Assembly (NCBI RefSeq): GCF_014198245.1
Contig: NZ_JACIHE010000016.1
Coordinates: 1 to 64,000, forward strand
Direction: 5' to 3'
Length of the DNA stretch: 64,000 nt
Origin: Bradyrhizobium sp. cir1
GTDB lineage: Bacteria > Pseudomonadota > Alphaproteobacteria > Rhizobiales > Xanthobacteraceae
Shown here: positions 51,073 through 59,969 of the stretch, in pieces
Position numbering within the stretch: position 1 is the first letter of the stretch
How the letters are laid out: each line of letters begins with the position of its first letter
The notes under the pieces: model-generated
Seen by the model: only the letters and a program-made list of their open reading frames with translations
Told to the model about the DNA's origin: nothing
Database searches by the model: none
Position numbers and translations under genes: made by a program

Positions 51073-53304
51073 CTATCGCGGCGGTGCCGAGAGGGCGGCG
51101 CGCAGCATGGCGGCGAGATCCTTGCGTCGGAACGGTTTTGGCAGGATGCGGGCGTCACCGACTCCGTCGGGCGTCTTGACCGGATCCTGGGTGTAGCCGG
51201 AGGTGAAGAGCACCTTGAGCCCGGGCCGCAGCGCCATTGCTTGCCTTGCAAGCTCCTGCCCGAACATGCCGCCGGGCATCACGACGTCGGTGAACAGCAA
51301 ATCGATGTCCCCGCGCTGGCGCAACAGGTCCAGCGCCGCGGGACCGTTCGACCTTGTGATGACGCGGTAGCCGAGCGCCTTCAGCTCGTTTTCGACATAA
51401 GCCCGCACCATGTCGTCGTCCTCGACGACGAGAATGGTCTCGCTTCCATCGGGTGTTGCGATCCGCTCTGCCGGTAATGAATCCTCGGCCGGCGGCGTTG
51501 CAAGACGAGGAAAGAACAGCCTGACGACGCTGCCGTGTCCCGGCTCGGACTGCATCTGCACCAGCCCGCCGGACTGTCGCACGAAACCGTAGACCATGCT
51601 GAGGCCGAGCCCGGTTCCCTTGCCGACCTCCTTGGTGGTGAAGAACGGCTCGAAGGCGCGGCCCGCGACCTCGGCGGTCATGCCGGTGCCGGTGTCGGTC
51701 ACGGCCACCATGACGTAGTCACCCGGCCGCGGCTCGCCGTTGACGTCGAGGTCGGATTCGCCGAGCGAGGTATTGCGCGCCTCGACCGTCAGCTTGCCGC
51801 CATCGGGCAAGGCGTCGCGCGCGTTGAGCACGAGGTTGAGCAGCGCGGTCGCCAGCTGGCCGGGATCGACGCTGGTCATCCACAGATCCGCATCGAGCGC
51901 AAAGGTGCACTCGATATGCTCGCCCAGCGATCTGCGCAGCAATGGCTCCATGTCGAGCAGCTTGCCGGCGATGTCGATGTCGCGCGGCCTTAAGGGTTGC
52001 TTGCGCGCGAAGGCGAGCAGGCTCCGCGTCAGGTCGGAGCCGCGCTCGGCGGCGGTCGCGATGTCGCCGGCGATCCGGTGCAATTCCTTGTCGCCTGCCA
52101 GGCGGTCGGCCAGATGCTCCGAATTGCCGAGAATGACGGTCAGGAGATTGTTGAAATCGTGCGCCACGCCGCCGGTGAGCTGGCCCATGGCTTCCATCTT
52201 CTGCGACTGGCTGAGCTTCTGGTTGAGATCGGCGATGGCGGCGCGTTGCTGCTGCAGCGACTCGGCGGTGTCGTTGAGCAGGGTCATCAGCCCGCCGAGC
52301 TCGCCGCCCGGATGGGGCGGCGGAATGCGCGCGCTGAGATCGCCGCGCCCGAGCTTCTTCGCCATCGCGGCGAGCTGTCCGACCTGGCGCCCGACGCTCA
52401 CGGTCGCAAGGATCCAGACCGCCGCCAGCAGCAGCAGCGAGGCCACCGCCAGGATCGCCATGTCCTCGTAGAGCCGGCGGTTCGCTGCCGCGACCAGCCC
52501 GTCCTCGGACCGTCCGACCAGGATGTAGAGACCGGCATCCCGGGTCGACGGCGAGCGGGCGGCGACACTCCAGACATGGGTACGGCCCTCGCGATCGGTC
52601 ACCTCCTGAAAGGACTTCCGGTCAGGCGTTGCCGCGAAGCGGAACAGTTCGGATCCCGCGATCGACCCGCCGACGGGCACGGTCCAGCCTGCGCCCGAGG
52701 GAGCCACCAGAACGGTGCCCTTGCCGTCGACGAGCAGGATGTCCTTTTCGCCGAGCAGGCGCTTGTGGTGAAACTCCGCGAATTTGCGCAGGTTGAACGA
52801 AGCCAGCAGGATCAGTTTCAATGCGCCCGCGTCCGTCCGCACCGGATAGGCGATCTGGAGCACCGACATTCCGGTCAGTCGTCCGAACACCGGCTCGAGC
52901 ACGACGCGGTTCGAGACCAGGGCCTGTTTGAAATAAGCGCGGTCCCGGAGATCGAGGCTGCGGTTGGTCCGCAGCGAGTCGCAGAACAGGCTGCCGTCGG
53001 GATCGATGGTCAATATTCCGGTGAACTGCGGGTATTCCTCACGCACCTCCGATAGAAACGCCGAGCACGCCGCCTTGTCGCGTGTGTCGAGGTCGCGGGC
53101 ACGGGCGAGACCATAGTGAAGCTGCGCGGTGCCCTGGATCTTCTCGTCCAGGTCGCTTGCAATCTCGTCGGCGGCCGCCGCCAGATTGGTCAGGGCGGCG
53201 TTGATGTCGCTGCTGCGGTTCTGCATGAAGCGCAAGCCGACGAGGCCCGCAGGCACCAGCATGGCCGCGATGACGAGGATCAGTAGCCGGGTATGCAAGC
53301 TCAT
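51073..53304 (-). CDS. hybrid sensor histidine kinase/response regulator
   Basis: The 743-residue protein has an N-terminal helix (LLILVIAAMLVPAGLVGLRF), a periplasmic Cache-type sensor domain at about residues 30-275, a second helix (MAILAVASLLLLAAVWILAT) and a HAMP linker (VGQLAAMAKKLGRGDLSARI). The HisKA domain carries the phospho-His in GGVAHDFNNLLTVILGN at about 380, the ATPase domain has DTGTGMTAEVAGRAFEPFFT, and a C-terminal receiver domain has its phospho-Asp in DIDLLFTDVVMPGGMFG at about 675. It probably senses a small organic ligand in the periplasm. No separate output gene is adjacent. It is convergent with the four-helix protein gene, one base apart. Confidence 0.92.
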   Translation of the reverse strand: MSLHTRLLILVIAAMLVPAGLVGLRFMQNRSSDINAALTNLAAAADEIASDLDEKIQGTAQLHYGLARARDLDTRDKAACSAFLSEVREEYPQFTGILTIDPDGSLFCDSLRTNRSLDLRDRAYFKQALVSNRVVLEPVFGRLTGMSVLQIAYPVRTDAGALKLILLASFNLRKFAEFHHKRLLGEKDILLVDGKGTVLVAPSGAGWTVPVGGSIAGSELFRFAATPDRKSFQEVTDREGRTHVWSVAARSPSTRDAGLYILVGRSEDGLVAAANRRLYEDMAILAVASLLLLAAVWILATVSVGRQVGQLAAMAKKLGRGDLSARIPPPHPGGELGGLMTLLNDTAESLQQQRAAIADLNQKLSQSQKMEAMGQLTGGVAHDFNNLLTVILGNSEHLADRLAGDKELHRIAGDIATAAERGSDLTRSLLAFARKQPLRPRDIDIAGKLLDMEPLLRRSLGEHIECTFALDADLWMTSVDPGQLATALLNLVLNARDALPDGGKLTVEARNTSLGESDLDVNGEPRPGDYVMVAVTDTGTGMTAEVAGRAFEPFFTTKEVGKGTGLGLSMVYGFVRQSGGLVQMQSEPGHGSVVRLFFPRLATPPAEDSLPAERIATPDGSETILVVEDDDMVRAYVENELKALGYRVITRSNGPAALDLLRQRGDIDLLFTDVVMPGGMFGQELARQAMALRPGLKVLFTSGYTQDPVKTPDGVGDARILPKPFRRKDLAAMLRAALSAPPR

Positions 53305-53572
53305 CGGTCGAACGGTCCGCTCTGGTCATCGCGCATGGGGGCGGAGGTACAATTTGCGGCACCGCCCTCCGCTCCGTCCATAGGCATGGTGCCGAAAAGC
53401 GAGGAAAGATTTTGACATACACGCGTGGCGGGTGGGCCTGGGCGTCGAGGCGCTGCAGGCTTCCTCCAATACCGTCAACCCGTGATCAACTCGCGCGTGC
53501 GCGCGGCGCCGAAGGGCAGTAACATTGAGGTCGCGTGCGACGAAGATCGCACCGGCAAATGAGGAGGAAGCT

Positions 53573-54346
53573 ATGTCCATCTCGGGCAAGGTCGATCCGG
53601 TCGTGCGTCCCGTGGTGGCCACGGATATCGCCGAGGCGCTGGTCGAGGGCCTCCGTGATTTCCAGGCGCTGCCGCTCTACGGGCTTTGCTTCGGCGCGCT
53701 CTACGCCGCCGGCGGCATTGTCATCATGCTCTGCCTCACCGCCTTCGGCATGGTCTATCTGGTCTATCCCCTGGCTGCCGGTTTCGCGTTGATCGGCCCG
53801 TTCGTGGCGATCGGCCTCTACGAAGTCAGCCGCCGCCGCGAGCGCGGCGAGCCTGTCTCGTTCGGCGCGATCTGGTCGGCGATCCGTTCGCGCAGCGAGA
53901 TCGGCTGGATGGCGTTCGTCACGCTGTTCGTGTTCGTGATCTGGATGTACCAGGTGCGGCTCCTGATCGCGCTGCTGCTCGGCCTGCATGCGTCGTTCTC
54001 GAGCCTCCAGGAATTCATCACGGTGGTGCTGACGACCAACGAGGGCCTGGTGTTTCTCGCCATCGGCAACGCGGTCGGTGCCGTGCTGTCACTGATCCTG
54101 TTCTCGCTCACCGTGGTGGCGTTTCCGCTGCTGCTCGATCGCGAGGTCGATTTCGTCACGGCCATGGTGACCAGCGTGCGCGCGGTGGTGACCAGCCCGC
54201 TGCCGATGATCGGCTGGGCGGCCGTGATCGTGATGCTGCTGATCGTCTCGGCGCTGCCGTACTTTCTCGGCCTGATCGTGACGCTGCCCGTGCTCGGGCA
54301 CGCGACATGGCATCTGTATCGGCGTCTGGTGGCGCCGGTGCCTTAA
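53573..54346 (+). CDS. DUF2189-type inner-membrane protein
   Basis: The 257-residue protein starts after GAGGAGGAAGCT and has six hydrophobic helices. Its beginning (DIAEALVEGLRDFQALPLYG, LCFGALYAAGGIVIMLCLTA) and the LVYPLAAGFALIGPFVAIGL and VAFPLLLDREVDFVTAM segments are those of the DUF2189 membrane family. The function of that family is not known. It is divergent from the hybrid kinase, with about 270 bases between. Confidence 0.85.
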   Translation: MSISGKVDPVVRPVVATDIAEALVEGLRDFQALPLYGLCFGALYAAGGIVIMLCLTAFGMVYLVYPLAAGFALIGPFVAIGLYEVSRRRERGEPVSFGAIWSAIRSRSEIGWMAFVTLFVFVIWMYQVRLLIALLLGLHASFSSLQEFITVVLTTNEGLVFLAIGNAVGAVLSLILFSLTVVAFPLLLDREVDFVTAMVTSVRAVVTSPLPMIGWAAVIVMLLIVSALPYFLGLIVTLPVLGHATWHLYRRLVAPVP

Positions 54347-54349
54347 TCT

Positions 54350-54525
54350 CGGCGTCGTCCCGGACAAGCGAGCGAAGCGGAGCGCTGATCCGGGACCCAT
54401 AATCCCAGGGAGAAGTTGTGGGCGCGAAGTCGTAACCACGAGTCTTCGCCAAACTTCATCCTGTGGCTATGGATCCCGGATCGGCGCGCGCTTGGGGCGC
54501 GCTTGTCCGGGATGACGGCGGAGAT
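54350..54525. repeat. intergenic inverted repeat
   Basis: CGTCGTCCCGGACAAGCG on the left is mirrored by CGCTTGTCCGGGATGACG on the right; inner arms GATCCGGGACCCATA and TATGGATCCCGGATC. It separates two convergent transcription units. Confidence 0.88.
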
Positions 54526-54533
54526 TGCCACGG

Positions 54534-55046
54534 TTACGGCGTCTTGATCCCCATCGCCTTCAGCGCATCGAGCATCCGCTGCGGCGGGCCCATTTTCACC
54601 ACCAGCGGCTTGCCGGTCTCGAGCACGCTCTTGAGGCTGGAGAGGATCGCCGGCCAGCCCTGCCGTCCACCTTCGAGGATATCGTCGCTGAGCCGGCGGT
54701 CATGGCCCTCGCTCATGGTGAGACGCACCGCATCGCCGACCTGTTCGATCTCGTAAGTCACCAGCGTCGGGCCGAGCTTCTCGATCAGGTCCGGCCAGTT
54801 GACGTTGAAGGTGACGGAGAGCTTTCGGGGCGGGTCGTATGCGAGCACCTCGCCGCTGATGTGCAGCGCGCCGTCAGGCGTGCGCACGATGAACGCGCCG
54901 CCGAGCCGCGGCTCGACCTCCACGGCGTTGCCGAAGAAATACTGCTTGCTGAATTCGGCCGTGGTCAGGGCCTCCCACACCTTCTGCGGCGTGGAGGCAA
55001 TGTAGATGGTGTAGACTGTCAACGGTTTGAACTGATCGAGGTTCAT
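54534..55046 (-). CDS. SRPBCC/AHSA1-type protein, second copy
   Basis: The 170-residue protein has the helix-grip START-like fold: FKPLTVYTIYIASTPQKVWE at the start, FSKQYFFGNAVEVEPRLGGA, a central VLAYDPPRKLSVTFNVNWPD strand pair and a closing helix ILEGGRQGWPAILSSLKSVL. It overlaps the preceding homologous gene by four bases (ATGA). The ligand is unknown. The pair plus the ArsR gene form one operon, an arrangement common for AHSA1-type proteins. Confidence 0.88.
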   Translation of the reverse strand: MNLDQFKPLTVYTIYIASTPQKVWEALTTAEFSKQYFFGNAVEVEPRLGGAFIVRTPDGALHISGEVLAYDPPRKLSVTFNVNWPDLIEKLGPTLVTYEIEQVGDAVRLTMSEGHDRRLSDDILEGGRQGWPAILSSLKSVLETGKPLVVKMGPPQRMLDALKAMGIKTP

Positions 55047-55513
55047 TTTGCGTCGAATCCCCTGTTGAGGGCTGCGCGTGGGATGCCGAGCAGCTTGCCG
55101 GTTTCCAGCAGGCTCTTGAGCTGAGACAGGATCGCAGGCCAGCCGTTGGAGACGGCGCCGAGATATTTGCCGCCCTCGACGAAGCCGTCATGCAGCACGG
55201 TCAAACGCACGAGCGAGCCAAAGGGTTCGATGGTGAAGACGACGCGCGAGATCGGCTCGCCGCGCAGTTCCTCGAACTTGTGGTGCTTGAAGCTGTAGGA
55301 CAGCCGCCGCAGCGGATCGGCCTCCAAAATCTCGCCGGAATCGGTGACCTCGCCGTCGAGCAGGAGCGCGAAGGGCGAGCCGACCTTCCAGTCCGATCTG
55401 ACCTCGGCACCGAACCAATATTGCTTCGTGAACGCGCTCGACGTCAGCGCCTCCCACAGTTTTTCCGGCGTGGTCTCGATATAGCTCACATAGACGAATT
55501 GCGGCTTACTCAT
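55043..55513 (-). CDS. SRPBCC/AHSA1-type protein, first copy
   Basis: The 156-residue protein is a homologue of the next gene (both have TPxKxWEALT, FxKQYxFGxEV and GxxGWPAILSxLKSLLETGK). It has the SRPBCC helix-grip fold with PLRRLSYSFKHHKFEELRGE in the middle. It overlaps the ArsR stop by eight bases and the second copy by four, so translation is coupled. Tandem duplication is the simplest origin. Function unknown. Confidence 0.88.
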   Translation of the reverse strand: MSKPQFVYVSYIETTPEKLWEALTSSAFTKQYWFGAEVRSDWKVGSPFALLLDGEVTDSGEILEADPLRRLSYSFKHHKFEELRGEPISRVVFTIEPFGSLVRLTVLHDGFVEGGKYLGAVSNGWPAILSQLKSLLETGKLLGIPRAALNRGFDAK

Positions 55514-55820
55514 CGCGCTTCTCCAACTGGCGTTTCAACTCGCCGAGCGCGACGAGCTTGTCGCGTTCGAACTTCCTGATCCAGCGTTCGCCGATCTGAT
55601 GGATCGGCACCGGGTTGAGGTAGTGCAGCTTCTCGCGGCCATGCCTGATGGTCGTGACCAGATTGGCCTCTTCGAGAATGACAAGGTGTTTTGTGACGGC
55701 CTGGCGCGTCATCGCGAGATCCTCGCAGAGCTCATTCAGGGTCTGGCCGTTCCTGGCGTGAAGCCTGTCCAAAAGCGAGCGTCGTGATGCGTCGGCGAGC
55801 GCTTTGAAGACCTCATCCAT
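55506..55820 (-). CDS. ArsR-family regulator of the SRPBCC operon
   Basis: From the ATG at 55820 the product is 104 residues: MDEVFKALADASRRSLLDRL, then the recognition helix LCEDLAMTRQAVTKHLVILE and the wing LVTTIRHGREKLHYLNPVPI with IHQIGERWIRKFERDKL, the standard layout of ArsR proteins paired with SRPBCC proteins. No metal cysteines are present. It is first in the three-gene operon, and a perfect palindrome (55835-55850) sits 14 bases upstream of its start, a likely autoregulatory site. Confidence 0.9.
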   Translation of the reverse strand: MDEVFKALADASRRSLLDRLHARNGQTLNELCEDLAMTRQAVTKHLVILEEANLVTTIRHGREKLHYLNPVPIHQIGERWIRKFERDKLVALGELKRQLEKRDE

Positions 55821-55834
55821 GGCGGTGATAATAG

Positions 55835-55850
55835 GCAACCAAATGGTTGC
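55835..55850. promoter_or_regulatory. palindrome upstream of the ArsR-SRPBCC operon
   Basis: A perfect inverted repeat GCAACC-AAAT-GGTTGC lies 14 bases before the ArsR start codon, placed to cover the transcription start. The CAACCAAATGGTTG form is close to what I recall as the binding site of ArsR proteins of this paired type. Confidence 0.7.
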
Positions 55851-55936
55851 ATGTCAAGATGGTGTCTTTAGGCGGTAGGATCGACCGTGTTAGCCTTTCA
55901 TCTCAGCCAACGCAGATTGGTTCCGGGAGGACATTG

Positions 55937-57382
55937 ATGTTCCGTCGCGTCTTGACTGCCGCAGGCCTCGTCCTTTTCGCCTGCAGCACCGCCGCCTACG
56001 CCCAGAAGCAGACCATCGGCGCGCCGCCCGAAGCTTCCAACATGAAGCTGGTCGGCACCAACGACCTCCAGGCGCGCAGCGCCTATCAGCCGACCATCCA
56101 TCATCAGGGCGATCGCTGGATCGCCTATATCGGCCATCACGGCGGCACCGACGATGCGCCCGCGCCGGTCAATCCGATGACGGGGCAGGCGGAGCCCAAC
56201 GGAACCTCGATCGTCGACGTCACCGATCCCGCGCGTCCAAAGTATCTGCGGCACCTGCCGGGGCAGGAGGGCAAGTACGAATCCGGCGGCGCGCAGATGG
56301 TGCGGATCTGTGACGGCAAGACCTTGCCGAAGGGCGATCCGAACGCGGTCTACATGCTGCGCACCTTCGGCAGCGAGGCGCATGAGATCTGGAACGTCAC
56401 CGACCCTGCCAGCCCCGTGCTTATCGCGCGCATCGCCGGCCTGAAGGACACGCACAAGAGCTGGTGGGAATGCGACACCGGCATCGCCTTTCTGGTCTCG
56501 GGTGCGCCGGACTGGCGCACGCGCCGCATGACGCAGGTCTATGACCTCTCCGATCCCGCGCATCCGCAGAAGATCCGCGACTTCGGCCTGCCGGGCCAGG
56601 AGCCGGGTTCGACCGGCGCGGTTCCGACCGAGCTGCATGGACCGATCTCGACCGGACCTAACGGCAACCGCGTCTATTTCGGCTACGGCACCAACAAGGG
56701 CGGCATTTTGCAGATCGTCGATCGCGAGAAGCTCCTGACCGGGCCGATGGAGCCGACGCCGGACAATCTCCGCTTTCCCGAGATTGCGCGCATGCCGATG
56801 TCCGCCTTCAACGGCGCGCATACGACGTTCCCGATGCTCGACATGCCTGTTGCGGAATTCGCCGAGGACAAGGACGGCAAGACGCGCGACATCGTCATGA
56901 TCGTGGACGAGGCGATCCTCAACGAATGCGGCGAGGCGCGGCAGATGGTGTGGTTCGCCGATGTCACCACCGAGACGCGGCCGATGATGATCTCGAGCTA
57001 CACCGTGCCGGAGGCGAGCGGGCAGTTCTGCCAGCGCGGCGGCCGGTTCGGCTCGCATTCGTCGAACGAGAGCATGGCGCCGGTCTATTACAAGAAGATG
57101 GCCTTCATCGCCTTCTTCAATGCCGGCGTACGCGCGCTCGATATCCGCGATCCCTACCATCCGAAGGAAGTCGGCTATTTCGTTCCGGCGATCACGAGCG
57201 CGACTGACAAGCGCTGCATTCCGGTCGAAGGCGGCGAGCGCTGCAAGGTCGCGATCCAGACCAACAATGTCGAGACGGATGATCGCGGCTACATCTACAT
57301 CGTCGACCGCGCCAATACCGGCCTGCACATTCTCGAACTGACGGGTCCCGCGCGCGCTGTGGCCGGGCTGCCGAGGAACTGA
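55937..57382 (+). CDS. exported LVIVD-repeat-type beta-propeller protein
   Basis: The 481-residue protein starts with a signal peptide (MFRRVLTAAGLVLFACSTAAYA), the ATG at 55937 following GGGAGGACATTG. The mature part has repeated units of the form V-x-DVTDPARPKYL, IWNVTDPASPVLIA, VYDLSDPAHPQKIRDF and LDIRDPYHPKEVGYF, the LVIVD-type propeller blade motif. It ends in RGYIYIVDRANTGLHILELT. It probably acts in the periplasm; the ligand or enzyme activity is unknown. The next gene starts two bases after its stop, so they form an operon. Confidence 0.85.
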   Translation: MFRRVLTAAGLVLFACSTAAYAQKQTIGAPPEASNMKLVGTNDLQARSAYQPTIHHQGDRWIAYIGHHGGTDDAPAPVNPMTGQAEPNGTSIVDVTDPARPKYLRHLPGQEGKYESGGAQMVRICDGKTLPKGDPNAVYMLRTFGSEAHEIWNVTDPASPVLIARIAGLKDTHKSWWECDTGIAFLVSGAPDWRTRRMTQVYDLSDPAHPQKIRDFGLPGQEPGSTGAVPTELHGPISTGPNGNRVYFGYGTNKGGILQIVDREKLLTGPMEPTPDNLRFPEIARMPMSAFNGAHTTFPMLDMPVAEFAEDKDGKTRDIVMIVDEAILNECGEARQMVWFADVTTETRPMMISSYTVPEASGQFCQRGGRFGSHSSNESMAPVYYKKMAFIAFFNAGVRALDIRDPYHPKEVGYFVPAITSATDKRCIPVEGGERCKVAIQTNNVETDDRGYIYIVDRANTGLHILELTGPARAVAGLPRN

Positions 57383-57384
57383 CG

Positions 57385-57915
57385 ATGCGGCGCGCGATGG
57401 TTGTCGCGGCCGTGATCGCGCTTGGCGCGCTGTCCGGAGCGCGAGCGGATGAGACGGAGCGCGCAGGACGTTGGCAGGAGATCGCCTGGCCGTTTCCCCG
57501 CGATGGCTGGCCCGCAGGCCGCGCGTTCCGCTGTATCGCTGATGGATGCGATGGTGCCGAGCTCTACATCCGCGCCAAGCGCGGCTTCTGCAATTGCGAC
57601 ACCGGTGTCGCCGACGACGACGAGGTCGACCGCGTCACCGACCTCGACCTGATCAGTCCGCGCTTTGTCCCCGCAGCGCCGGGTCACCTCATCGGCGTCG
57701 CCGCCATGCAGGGCCGTATCAGGCACTACGGCCTCGACATGCCCGACGGCGCCCGCCACGCCGCCACCGGCCTCGCGCTGTCGCGCCGCTGCGATTTGCT
57801 CGTCGCAGTGGCGCAAGGCCCGGGCGAGGCGAACGCCGTGCAGAGCGCGGCACTGGCGTTCCTGGAAACGGAGGAGATGAAGCAATGGATGGCGGCTGCG
57901 CTCGATGGAAGGTGA
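57385..57915 (+). CDS. exported protein of unknown function, 176 aa
   Basis: The product has a signal peptide (MRRAMVVAAVIALGALSGARA) and a mature part with five cysteines, four of them in FRCIADGCDGAELYIRAKRG and FCNCDTGVADDDEVDRV, suggesting disulfides, plus the DLDLISPRFVP segment. It starts two bases after the LVIVD-type protein and is presumably its partner in the periplasm. I do not recognise a named family. Confidence 0.78.
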   Translation: MRRAMVVAAVIALGALSGARADETERAGRWQEIAWPFPRDGWPAGRAFRCIADGCDGAELYIRAKRGFCNCDTGVADDDEVDRVTDLDLISPRFVPAAPGHLIGVAAMQGRIRHYGLDMPDGARHAATGLALSRRCDLLVAVAQGPGEANAVQSAALAFLETEEMKQWMAAALDGR

Positions 57916-57942
57916 TGTTGGTGCGCCCGCTTCCGCATTCTC

Positions 57943-57995
57943 CGCCGCCATCCCCCGCGAAGGCGGGGGATCCAGTATTCCAGAGACGCTCGCGG
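57943..57995. repeat. short intergenic palindrome
   Basis: CATCCCCCGCGAAGGCGGGG with GATCCAGTATTCCAGAG is one half of the repeat family seen at 28322-28425; the right half is reduced to CGGGGTATGACAG. Confidence 0.7.
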
Positions 57996-58099
57996 GGTAT
58001 GACAGCGCTGGTTGGCGCGCGCCCCGCGTTCATCTTACTTCCGTTCCCGCCTCCGTCATGCATTAATACCCCCAATCCGTCCTCAGCCGAGTCTTCCTC

Positions 58100-58720
58100 A
58101 TGATGTCCATGCAAGCCTATCTCGCCTTCGTCGCCGCCTGCATTGCGCTGGCGTTGCTGCCGGGTCCGATCGTCACCCTGGTCATCGCCAATGGCCTGCG
58201 CCATGGCACGCGTGCGGCGCTGACCAACGTTGCCGGCGCGCAAGCGGGCCTCGCCATCGTCATCGGCATCGTCGCGATCGGCCTGACCTCGCTGATGGCG
58301 ACCATGGGCTACTGGTTCGACTGGGTGCGCTTTGCCGGCGCGGCCTATCTGGTCTGGCTCGGCATCAGGCTGATCTGGGCGCCGGTCGAGGGCGTCGATC
58401 TCGATGCACCGCCTCCGCCGCCGCGCGGCGGGTTTTTCCTGCAAGGCTTCCTGGTGCTGCTGTCGAATCCGAAAGTGCTGGTGTTCTTCGGCGCCTTCAT
58501 CCCGCAGTTCATGGACATGAGCCAGCCGCACTTTCCGCAAGTCGCGCTGCTGGGCGCCACCTTCATGGTCACCGCCGTGATGACGGATGCGCTCTACGCC
58601 ATCGCAGCGGGCCGCGCCCGAAAATTCTTCTCGGCCCGCCGCACGCGGCTGATGTCGCGCATCTCCGGCGGCTTCATGATCGGCGGCGGTATCTGGCTGG
58701 CGCTGACAAGGGCCAAATGA
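58100..58720 (+). CDS. LysE-family exporter
   Basis: The 206-residue inner-membrane protein has the LysE/RhtB pattern: six helices, with AYLAFVAACIALALLPGPIV, TLVIANGLRHGTRAALTNVA in the conserved first loop, FAGAAYLVWLGIRLIW, GFFLQGFLVLLSNPKVLVFF in helix four and RLMSRISGGFMIGGGIWLAL at the end. Members export amino acids or related metabolites. The second ATG (58106) is an alternative start. The substrate is unknown and it stands alone. Confidence 0.9.
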   Translation: MMSMQAYLAFVAACIALALLPGPIVTLVIANGLRHGTRAALTNVAGAQAGLAIVIGIVAIGLTSLMATMGYWFDWVRFAGAAYLVWLGIRLIWAPVEGVDLDAPPPPPRGGFFLQGFLVLLSNPKVLVFFGAFIPQFMDMSQPHFPQVALLGATFMVTAVMTDALYAIAAGRARKFFSARRTRLMSRISGGFMIGGGIWLALTRAK

Positions 58721-58787
58721 GCTGACACCGGTTGAACCTCTGGCGGTGGCGGTGCGTCCAAGGAAGCATTGCCGCTGACCAGGGATT

Positions 58788-59777
58788 TTGACCGTGCCGA
58801 ATTTGCCTCCGCTCGTTTACGCGATGCTGATTGCGCCGCTCGCGCTCATCCTGATTGCCGCCATCGTCAAGACCTGGCAGGCGCGCGAGGCGCGGAGCTG
58901 GCCGCAAGCCGCGGGCAAGGTCGTCACCTCGGTCGCCGAGGTGCGCGACGTCAAGGTGTCCGATGACGAGCGCGAGGATGGCTATCGCACCGAGAGCCGC
59001 AACTTCGCCAACGTCACCTACGAATATTCGGTCGGCGGTCGCAAGCTGCGCGGTAACCGCATCTCGATCGGCGAGGACCTCGGCAATTTCCAGGTCGCCG
59101 AGAAGCTGGCGAAATATCCGGCCGGCAGCATCGTCACTGTCTACTACAATCCGCGCCATCCGGATCAGGCCGTGCTGGAGCGCGATCTGCCCAAGGGGCT
59201 ATGGGGCTGCCTCGGCATCGGCTCGGCGATCGTGATCGCCATCATCTTCGGCTCGGTGTTCGGCCTCAACCAGAGCTACCAATATCTCGCCCATCACATT
59301 GGCCGGCCCGATCTTGCGGGCCTCGTCGTCGCCTTCGGTGCGTTCGGCCTCGTCATTGCGCTGATGGCGTGGGCCGTGCAGCGGCAGGCGTCGATGGCGA
59401 CGCGCTGGCCGGTCGTGCCGGGCTCGATCAAGCTGTCGGGCATCGAGGAGTATCACGAGGCCAGCGAGCCCGGCGAGGCGCGTGGCCTCGAGATGTTCGG
59501 CAAGCGCGTGACCTACACCTATCGCTATCAGAACATCAGCTACACCAATGAATGCGCGCGCGTCGCGGCGGAAACGCCTGCTGCCTCCGACGAGATGCTG
59601 AAGAAGCTGATTTCGCGCTACCAGGACGGCGCGACCGTCGAGGTCCGCGTCAATCCCGACAACCCGGCCGAAGCCACGTTAGATGCCCGCGGCGATGGCC
59701 GCATGGCCTACGTGCTGTGGGGCATCGCCGCGATCTTCGCCGCGCTGGCGCTGTTCGTCGCAACGCGCGGCGGTTGA
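58788..59777 (+). CDS. DUF3592-type membrane protein with duplicated domain
   Basis: The 329-residue protein has helices near the start (LVYAMLIAPLALILIAAIVK), in the middle (two, about residues 140-200) and at the end (VLWGIAAIFAALALFVATR). Two copies of a DUF3592-like soluble unit follow the first and third helices: ARSWPQAAGKVVTSVAEVRD with VTYEYSVGGRKLRGNRISIG and a VTVYYNPRHPDQAVLERDL end, then RWPVVPGSIKLSGIEEYHEA with VTYTYRYQNISYTNECA and VEVRVNPDNPAEATLDARG. The start is a TTG at 58788 or GTG at 58794. Function unknown. Confidence 0.82.
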   Translation: MTVPNLPPLVYAMLIAPLALILIAAIVKTWQAREARSWPQAAGKVVTSVAEVRDVKVSDDEREDGYRTESRNFANVTYEYSVGGRKLRGNRISIGEDLGNFQVAEKLAKYPAGSIVTVYYNPRHPDQAVLERDLPKGLWGCLGIGSAIVIAIIFGSVFGLNQSYQYLAHHIGRPDLAGLVVAFGAFGLVIALMAWAVQRQASMATRWPVVPGSIKLSGIEEYHEASEPGEARGLEMFGKRVTYTYRYQNISYTNECARVAAETPAASDEMLKKLISRYQDGATVEVRVNPDNPAEATLDARGDGRMAYVLWGIAAIFAALALFVATRGG

Positions 59778-59958
59778 CCTTCACCTCGCCCCGCTTGCGG
59801 GGAGAGGTCGAATTCGAGCGTAGCTCGAATTCGGGTGAGGGGGACTCTCCACGAATCCAACTGTCACCGTCTCCGCGGAGACTCCCCCTCACCCCAACCC
59901 TCTCAGCGCGAGCGAGGCTCGTCGCGGCCCCGCAAGCGGGGCGAGGGAGCGCACCGTC
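59778..59958. repeat. intergenic inverted repeat
   Basis: CACCTCGCCCCGCTTGCGGGG on the left (given in part) is mirrored by CCCGCAAGCGGGGCGAGG on the right; CGGGTGAGGGGGA and TCCCCCTCACCCC are the inner arms, and GAATTCGAGC/GCTCGAATTC a small palindrome. Confidence 0.85.
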
Positions 59959-59969
59959 GGCCTGGCTGG

